NCBI GenBank assembly: GCA_946610635.1
Contig: CAMOCI010000035.1
Location: 1 to 6,794, forward strand
Source of the DNA: an uncultured Clostridia bacterium
GTDB lineage: Bacteria > Bacillota > Clostridia > Christensenellales > UBA1242
Reading direction: 5' to 3'
DNA length: 6,794 nt
This document shows positions 5,280-6,794 of the stretch, piece by piece. The notes under the pieces are model-generated. The model saw nothing but the letters and a program-made list of their open reading frames with translations, was not told where the DNA came from and searched no databases. The position numbers were made by a program, and so were the translations under genes. Position 1 is the stretch's first letter. Every line of letters begins with the position of its first letter.

Positions 5280-5714
5280 TTATAAATCATTTTTAATTTG
5301 TTCTAAACACATATCTAAAATTTGGTAAAGCCTTGCCGTGTTGCCTGTTAAATATAAATAACCAAGCAGTGCTTCAAAAGATGTGCTTTTTTTGTATTCT
5401 TCCAAATTACTATTTTTTGCTACATTGTTTGTTTTTGCATTACGTGCGCTAAGCACAACTGCCATTTCTTGCTCGTTTAAATTATTTTCTAAAAGTTCTA
5501 AAAGCTTTTTTTGATAACTTGCCCTAACAAACTTGCTAGCTTCTATATGTAGTACCCCTGCTTTTGCCGTGCTAATTTCAGCAAGTTCTGCCCTAACAAA
5601 TAAACTAAAAACTGCATCTCCCACAAAAGCAAAAACTAAACTGTTTTTATCTTTTATATCTTTACTAGATACATAAATATTGCCATATTCTATAAAATCT
5701 TTAAACTCTTTCAA
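5280..5714 (-). CDS. mrnC: Mini-ribonuclease III (23S rRNA maturase)
   Basis: Mini-III is an RNase III catalytic domain without the double-stranded-RNA-binding domain. In B. subtilis it trims both ends of 23S rRNA precursors, assisted by ribosomal protein L3. The 144-residue length fits the family. Family blocks are visible: FAFVGDAVFSLFVRAEL (about 28-44) with the catalytic aspartate D33, SARNAKTNNVAKN (about 89-101), and TSFEALLGYLYLTGN (about 111-125) with the second metal-binding acid E114. The start is TTG at 5712-5714. It is chosen because AGGAG at 5722-5726 sits 7 bases upstream and because this start places the GDAV motif at the expected distance from the N-terminus. A run of eight T separates the Shine-Dalgarno site from the start and enters the start codon. 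In B. subtilis mrnC lies directly before rlmB, as it does here, although a 361-base gap carrying two repeats now separates them. Confidence 0.93.
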   Translation of the reverse strand: MKEFKDFIEYGNIYVSSKDIKDKNSLVFAFVGDAVFSLFVRAELAEISTAKAGVLHIEASKFVRASYQKKLLELLENNLNEQEMAVVLSARNAKTNNVAKNSNLEEYKKSTSFEALLGYLYLTGNTARLYQILDMCLEQIKNDL

Positions 5715-5725
5715 AAAAAATCTCC

Positions 5726-5743
5726 TGTGATAATTATATCACA
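5726..5743 (-). promoter_or_regulatory. Extended -10 promoter candidate inside an operator-like palindrome, upstream of mrnC
   Basis: A perfect inverted repeat TGTGATA-N4-TATCACA covers these 18 bases. On the minus strand its centre reads TGATATAAT, a consensus -10 hexamer (5733-5738) with the extended TGn motif. No good -35 box is seen 16-18 bases upstream, which extended -10 promoters can tolerate. The palindrome ends where the mrnC Shine-Dalgarno site AGGAG (5722-5726) begins. A repressor bound here, or the RNA hairpin itself, could therefore influence mrnC expression. The function is inferred; only the symmetry and the -10 match are seen. Confidence 0.4.
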
Positions 5744-5787
5744 AGAAATTTTATTTTACTATAATTTTATCGCATTTAATTTTACGC

Positions 5788-5811
5788 ATAAAAATGATAT
5801 TAACAATATCA
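5788..5811 (-). terminator. Possible weak terminator at the dnaB stop codon
   Basis: On the minus strand TGATATT, a GTT loop and AATATCA form a perfect 7-bp stem, followed directly by TTTTTAT. The first bases of the stem are the TGA stop codon of dnaB. Only one G-C pair is present, so the hairpin is weak and may only attenuate transcription or protect the mRNA end. Confidence 0.35.
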
Positions 5812-6794
5812 CCAAATATCGTTTGCTATGCCACTATCATCTATTGATGTTATTGTTTCTGGCAATTCTTCACCTTTTAAATCGGCTTTGCCTGGGCGTT
5901 TTTTAAATTGTGGCATGCTTTTTTCTAGGCTACCAGCATCTGCATCCAAGCTCATGTTTACAAATGTAGTGTACTCACTCATAAATTTTAGTTTTATGGT
6001 TGGGGTTTCACCATGTCTGTTTTTTGCAACGATAAGGTCTATTATGCCATGCTTTTTTGTTTCATCAGTTGTGTATTTATCTGGATTGTAAATAAACATA
6101 ACTGCATCTGCGTCTTGCTCTATTGCACCAGATTCACGAAGGTCAGCAAGCATAGGTCTATGGTCTGTACGTTGTTCTGGGCCACGAGATAGCTGGCTTA
6201 AAAGAAGAACAGGCACGTCTAAATCTTTTGCTGCAATTTTAAGTGCTTTTGTTATGCTTGCAACTTCTTGCTCTCTGTTTTGTTGACTTTTGCCACTGTC
6301 GGAAGCCATAAGTTGAAGATAATCTATCATAACAAGGTCAAGGCCACGTTCACGCTTAATTTTACGACACTGACTAATAATTTGGCTGACTGTTACGCCA
6401 GAAATATCACTAACATAAATATTGCTATCTTTAAGTTTTTTACGGCTAGCCCAAAGTGCTGTCCACTCATCTGCAGTAAGTTCTCCGTTAAGCGCTTTTT
6501 TCATATCTACAAGCGCAATACTGCAAAGTGCTCTTTGTGCAAGTTCAACGCCAGTCATTTCTAGTGAAAACACTGCACAAATTGCATTGCTGTCCAATGC
6601 GGCATTTGTAACAATGTTCATGGCTAAACTTGTTTTTCCTACACCAGGTCTTGCAGCAAGAAGCACAAGTGCTCCCTTTTGCAATCCACCATTAAGAGCT
6701 TTATCCAAAGCATGATAGCCGGTTTTTAGTCCAGTGATTGCATTTGGGTTTTTTGCAATATCTTCAAATTTTGAAATAACTTTATCTGCAGACT
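5809..6794 (-). CDS. dnaB: Replicative DNA helicase DnaB, C-terminal part (5' end outside the window)
   Basis: This is the RecA-like motor domain of the hexameric helicase that unwinds DNA at the replication fork. The frame is open to the window edge and 327 residues are visible. A TTG at 6706-6708 could be read as a start, but it is an internal leucine codon, because the conserved linker (ITGLKTGYHALDKAL) continues upstream of it. The N-terminal primase-interaction domain, roughly 110-120 residues in typical homologues, is therefore missing only because of the window edge. Motifs, numbered in the visible fragment: Walker A ARPGVGKTS at about 47-55, Walker B VMIDYLQL at about 154-161, the DnaB signature LRESGAIEQDAD at about 218-229, and the arginine-finger region AKNRHGET at about 256-263. 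No intein is seen in the visible part. The stop is TGA, which argues for the standard bacterial code. mrnC follows after 94 bases. The family assignment is very secure. Confidence 0.97.
   Translation of the reverse strand, partial: SADKVISKFEDIAKNPNAITGLKTGYHALDKALNGGLQKGALVLLAARPGVGKTSLAMNIVTNAALDSNAICAVFSLEMTGVELAQRALCSIALVDMKKALNGELTADEWTALWASRKKLKDSNIYVSDISGVTVSQIISQCRKIKRERGLDLVMIDYLQLMASDSGKSQQNREQEVASITKALKIAAKDLDVPVLLLSQLSRGPEQRTDHRPMLADLRESGAIEQDADAVMFIYNPDKYTTDETKKHGIIDLIVAKNRHGETPTIKLKFMSEYTTFVNMSLDADAGSLEKSMPQFKKRPGKADLKGEELPETITSIDDSGIANDIW

Noticed and set aside
5726..5743. A CRP/FNR-type or Rex-type operator.
   Set aside because: The half-sites TGTGA and TCACA are 8 bases apart, not the 6 of CRP-type sites, and the Rex pattern is matched only in part. 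I kept the palindrome but not the regulator.
6706..6708. TTG as the start codon of the helicase gene.
   Set aside because: The frame continues upstream to the window edge with recognisable DnaB linker sequence, so this is an internal leucine.
1..6794. CRISPR arrays, tRNA genes, insertion sequences, phage or toxin-antitoxin genes.
   Set aside because: No regularly spaced repeats, no complete cloverleaf and no such protein signatures were seen on either strand. The GGTAGAG in the 147-bp repeat resembles a tRNA D-loop, but no other tRNA parts are present.

Overview
The window is an AT-rich segment of a low-G+C Gram-positive (Bacillota, probably Clostridia-like) chromosome. Evidence for this is the mini-RNase III gene mrnC, a SigH-type sigma factor, YbaB and RecR next to DnaX, Shine-Dalgarno sites of the AGGAG type, and a gene order that combines two blocks known from Bacillus subtilis (mrnC-rlmB-...-sigH and dnaX-yaaK-recR-...-rrn). 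Every supported gene lies on the minus strand, so transcription runs from high to low coordinates.

In transcription order: the 3' part of dnaB, the replicative helicase (6794-5809, cut by the window edge); mrnC, a 23S rRNA maturase starting at TTG (5714-5280); a 361-base gap holding a REP-like imperfect palindrome (5102-5195) and a 147-bp dispersed repeat (copy B, 4928-5074); rlmB, a 23S rRNA 2'-O-methyltransferase (4918-4193); sigH, three bases later (4189-3623); dnaX, the clamp-loader tau/gamma subunit (3594-2026); ybaB (1989-1669); the second, inverted copy of the 147-bp repeat (copy A, 1520-1666); recR (1443-850), with a terminator hairpin overlapping its stop codon; an unrecognised 168-residue helical protein (721-215); and at the left edge a strong promoter with an AT-rich upstream stretch (84-113) plus the start of an untranslated leader. 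By synteny with B. subtilis, this leader probably leads into a 16S rRNA gene just outside the window.

The genes form a housekeeping cluster: DNA replication (dnaB, dnaX), recombinational repair and nucleoid association (recR, ybaB), ribosomal RNA maturation and modification (mrnC, rlmB) and transcriptional control (sigH). Neither strand shows a phage, a CRISPR array, a toxin-antitoxin pair or a complete insertion sequence.

The observations most worth following up are (1) the two-copy, gap-free 147-bp repeat with two hairpins, one copy abutting the rlmB ribosome-binding site; (2) a run of nine A in dnaX at the end of the clamp-loader core, where either shifted frame stops within one to three codons, suggesting a slippage-made gamma form; (3) the probable rRNA operon promoter; and (4) the unrecognised 168-residue protein in the place that yaaL/bofA occupies in B. 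subtilis. I found no clear evidence of a wholly new system.
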